Of a stretch of DNA of 7,157 nt, positions 5,405-7,157 are shown piece after piece. The stretch comes from an uncultured Eubacteriales bacterium (lineage in GTDB: Bacteria > Bacillota > Clostridia > UBA1381 > UBA9506): NCBI GenBank assembly GCA_900545185.1, contig UQYH01000109.1:1-7157 (forward strand), written 5' to 3'. The notes under the pieces were generated by a model that made no database searches, was not told the DNA's origin, and saw only the letters and a program-made list of their open reading frames with translations. Positions within the stretch are counted from its first letter, which is position 1. Each line of letters starts with the position of its first letter. A program made the translations under genes and the position numbers.

Positions 5405-5985
5405 CCATCCTCTTCATCAAACATCTCCAAAAAACTATCCCTTGTATACAGGCTGTTTAACACATCCAGCAGCACATTGGCCGAAAGGCGCGGCGGCAGG
5501 TTTAATGTTTTGCACAGCGTTTCGCGTTTTTTGCGGCTTTCACTGCCGCCCGAAAGGCCGAGGCAATACAAATCCTGCTTGGTGATGCGTACATCGGATA
5601 TAGTTGACATAATATGACATTCTGCACGCTCCAGCGCGGCCAAAAGCGCCTCGTCACGCATGCCTTCAACCCCCAAAAGCCCCTCTTTGCCGGGCTTTTC
5701 CTTGCGCCTTTCCTTGCCGTGCACAGCCGGGATAAAGGCATGCTTCACATTTTTCCCGGCTAGGCAGCTTTTAATATAATTACGGATGGCAAACCCGGCC
5801 GCATCCGAATCGGTCAGCACAATCAGACCTGTTTCATCGGCCAGACGGCCTAAAAGACCGAGCATTTCTTGATTTTTAAAAATCATAAATCCGTCGGTTT
5901 GTATAATGTTGGCATCCACCAGCTGCGACAGTCGGATTTTGTCGTATTTTCCCTCAACCACAATGGTTTCGCGTATGTGTTTCAT
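5398..5985 (-). CDS. RNase M5-like Toprim protein with DUF4093-type C-terminus
   Basis: The 195-residue product has an N-terminal Toprim domain (about residues 5-90). The catalytic Glu is E11 in VVEGKYDKIRLS and the metal-binding acidic pair D59/D61 is in LTDSDAAG. The C-terminal part (about 108-192; TKQDLYCLGLSGGSESRKKRETLCKTL as separate motifs TKQDLY, GLSGG and SRKKRE) aligns by eye with RNase M5 of Bacillus, which matures 5S rRNA. The acidic motif is TDSDAAG rather than the TDPDHPG of B. subtilis RnmV, and the gene is next to dnaN rather than ksgA, so it may be the clostridial paralogue of unknown substrate. The ATG is 12 bases behind the dnaN stop, and its ribosome site (AAAGGCGG) overlaps that stop, implying translational coupling. 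Confidence 0.85.
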   Translation of the reverse strand: MKHIRETIVVEGKYDKIRLSQLVDANIIQTDGFMIFKNQEMLGLLGRLADETGLIVLTDSDAAGFAIRNYIKSCLAGKNVKHAFIPAVHGKERRKEKPGKEGLLGVEGMRDEALLAALERAECHIMSTISDVRITKQDLYCLGLSGGSESRKKRETLCKTLNLPPRLSANVLLDVLNSLYTRDSFLEMFDEEDGL

Positions 5986-5990
5986 GGCAG

Positions 5991-5998
5991 CCGCCTTT
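5991..5998 (-). promoter_or_regulatory. Ribosome binding site overlapping the dnaN stop
   Basis: Minus-strand AAAGGCGG begins within the dnaN TAA and lies 5 bases before the Toprim gene ATG. One base departs from AAAGGAGG. The overlap suggests that ribosomes ending dnaN help start the next gene. Confidence 0.6.
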
Positions 5999-7074
5999 TA
6001 ATGCAAGCGCACGGGCAGCACAATGTAACGGAAGCTTTCGCCCTCGGTCGGCTGGATAACAACGGGGTTTAAGTCGGTTGAAAACGTCAGGCGGATTTCC
6101 TTGCAGTCCACGTTTTTAAACGCGTCCAGCAGATACCGCGGATTAAAGGCAATTTCAATCGGTTCGCCCTTCATTTCTACATCAAATTTATCCTGCACCT
6201 GACCCAGCAGCGTTTCACAGTTGATGTAAACCTGCCCGTCCTCAATGTGCAGCAGCACATGGCCTTTAATCGACTCACTGGCAATCAGCGCGGCGCGGTC
6301 AACCGAATCTAAAATTTCTTTGGTATCGGTCACCACAAACAGGGTGTTTTCGTGGCGCGCCACATCCTCATAGCTTAAATAATCGCCGTCAATCAAACGC
6401 GTGGTAACGGTGCAGTCTTTCAGCTTCATTTGCGCCTGTTTGTCGCTGACGCGGATTTCCACCTCGTAATCACTGTCGCCCAGCAGCGTGAGCAGCTCAC
6501 GCGCGGTTTTACCCTGCAAAATAAAGCGGAACGTGCCGTCATGCTCGGTCGGCTCGCGACGAATGGCAAGACGGTATCCGTCACAGCCGACAACATTAAT
6601 TAAATGATCCTTAATATCAAACAAAAGACCGGTTAAAAAAGGCTTAATATCGTTCATCGCAACGGCGTACAGCGTTTGGCGAATGGTATTTTTTAAGGTT
6701 TGTTCCTTAATTTTAATTTCGTTTTTGGCAATAATCTCCGGCGGACGGGGGAATTCGTCACCCGATGCGGTCGAAAAGTTAAAGTTGGCATTGCCGCAGG
6801 ATAAAAGGATGGCGTTTGCGTCGCTGACCTCTATATGTACATCGTCCACATAAGTCGGCAGCTTTTTCACAGCGTCCGAAAACAGGTTGGCTTTAACAAC
6901 ACAGTTGCCCTTTTCGGTCACCTCGCCGGGGATGATACAATCGATGCACAGCTCTAAATTGTTGTCCAAAAAACGGATGGCATCGGCCTTGGCTTCTATA
7001 TAAATGCCCTCCAGAATATTCATTGTGGATTTGGCGGCAACCGCACGTTCCACAATGTTGACCGCGTCTAACAA
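5998..7074 (-). CDS. dnaN: DNA polymerase III beta subunit (sliding clamp), 5' end cut
   Basis: Ring-shaped dimer that tethers DNA polymerase III to DNA and serves as a binding platform for replication and repair proteins. From the TTG at 7072-7074 the frame encodes 358 residues covering all three clamp domains (about 1-110, 115-235 and 236-358). It begins LLDAVNIVERAVAAKSTMNILEGI, includes VGCDGYRLAIRR in the second domain, and ends with the expected YIVLPVRLH. Family members start about nine residues earlier (MKFxCxRSDLL). The frame continues upstream as HRSDLL but loses similarity at about 7084-7090 and reaches a stop at 7102-7104, with no ATG. The TTG has no ribosome site and is unlikely to be the true start. 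The gene is therefore truncated by about five codons at a junction with unrelated sequence. dnaA, its usual upstream neighbour, is not in the window. Confidence 0.95.
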   Translation of the reverse strand: MLDAVNIVERAVAAKSTMNILEGIYIEAKADAIRFLDNNLELCIDCIIPGEVTEKGNCVVKANLFSDAVKKLPTYVDDVHIEVSDANAILLSCGNANFNFSTASGDEFPRPPEIIAKNEIKIKEQTLKNTIRQTLYAVAMNDIKPFLTGLLFDIKDHLINVVGCDGYRLAIRREPTEHDGTFRFILQGKTARELLTLLGDSDYEVEIRVSDKQAQMKLKDCTVTTRLIDGDYLSYEDVARHENTLFVVTDTKEILDSVDRAALIASESIKGHVLLHIEDGQVYINCETLLGQVQDKFDVEMKGEPIEIAFNPRYLLDAFKNVDCKEIRLTFSTDLNPVVIQPTEGESFRYIVLPVRLH

Positions 7075-7085
7075 ATCGCTGCGGT

Positions 7086-7157
7086 GAAATCGAGCAGTTG
7101 ATTACAGGAAAGGCTGTCCAGAAGAGAATCCGGCTGGATCTGACTTATGATGAGATT
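7086..7157 (+). CDS. Fragment of an unrelated protein, possibly AAA-ATPase-like/PD-(D/E)XK family
   Basis: The last 72 bases are open on the plus strand and read EIEQLITGKAVQKRI followed by RLDLTYDEI, running off the edge. This resembles the segment of clostridial AAA-ATPase-like proteins with a PD-(D/E)XK nuclease-like C-terminus that carries an E-x-EQLxxG-x-x-x-x-K and LTYDE pattern before a WSVLFTTGYLT block; the recognition is from memory and the piece is short. No start codon or ribosome site belongs to it here: it is an internal fragment joined to the cut end of dnaN. Confidence 0.4.

Overview
The window reads as ordinary chromosome from a clostridial Firmicute, most likely an uncultured gut member of the Oscillospirales or a relative. 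Supporting signs are the AAGGAGG-type ribosome sites, consensus sigma-A promoters, a TTG start, a Bacillus/Clostridium-type parS site, an RNase M5-like Toprim protein with its clostridial C-terminal domain, and two GTAGGG-ended intergenic palindromes. The taxonomic placement is inference.

Layout, left to right. At 2-892 (+) is the 3' part of gap (glyceraldehyde-3-phosphate dehydrogenase), closed by a near-perfect intrinsic terminator (926-970). All complete genes after it are on the minus strand. Read in transcription order from the right edge they are: dnaN (sliding clamp, 5' end cut), a Toprim/RNase M5-like gene coupled to it, a 485-bp gap holding two nested palindromes and a triple heptamer, an unrecognised 263-residue protein (4121-4912), greA (3475-3951) with its own consensus promoter and structured leader, a greA terminator, a perfect parS site (3366-3381), a promoter driving dusB (2284-3234) and mscL (1801-2259), the mscL terminator, and a leaderless N-acetylmuramoyl-L-alanine amidase (1006-1719) converging on gap.

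How it fits together. This is a housekeeping neighbourhood: replication processivity (DnaN), RNA processing (Toprim/M5-like), transcript-cleavage factor (GreA), tRNA modification (DusB), osmotic safety valve (MscL), peptidoglycan hydrolysis (amidase) and glycolysis (GAPDH). The parS site lies 2.6 kb from dnaN, consistent with an origin-proximal location where ParB (Spo0J) loads and recruits SMC. It sits in a transcriptionally quiet slot between the greA terminator and the dusB promoter.

The right edge is odd. DnaN homology stops about five codons short of the expected N-terminus, and the last 70 or so bases instead read on the plus strand as part of an unrelated protein, probably the AAA-ATPase-like/PD-(D/E)XK family. 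This suggests an assembly chimera or an insertion. I did not find a previously undescribed multi-gene system. The most interesting items are the parS/promoter arrangement, the nested palindromes, the greA control region, the amidase placed directly behind a terminator, and the dnaN junction.
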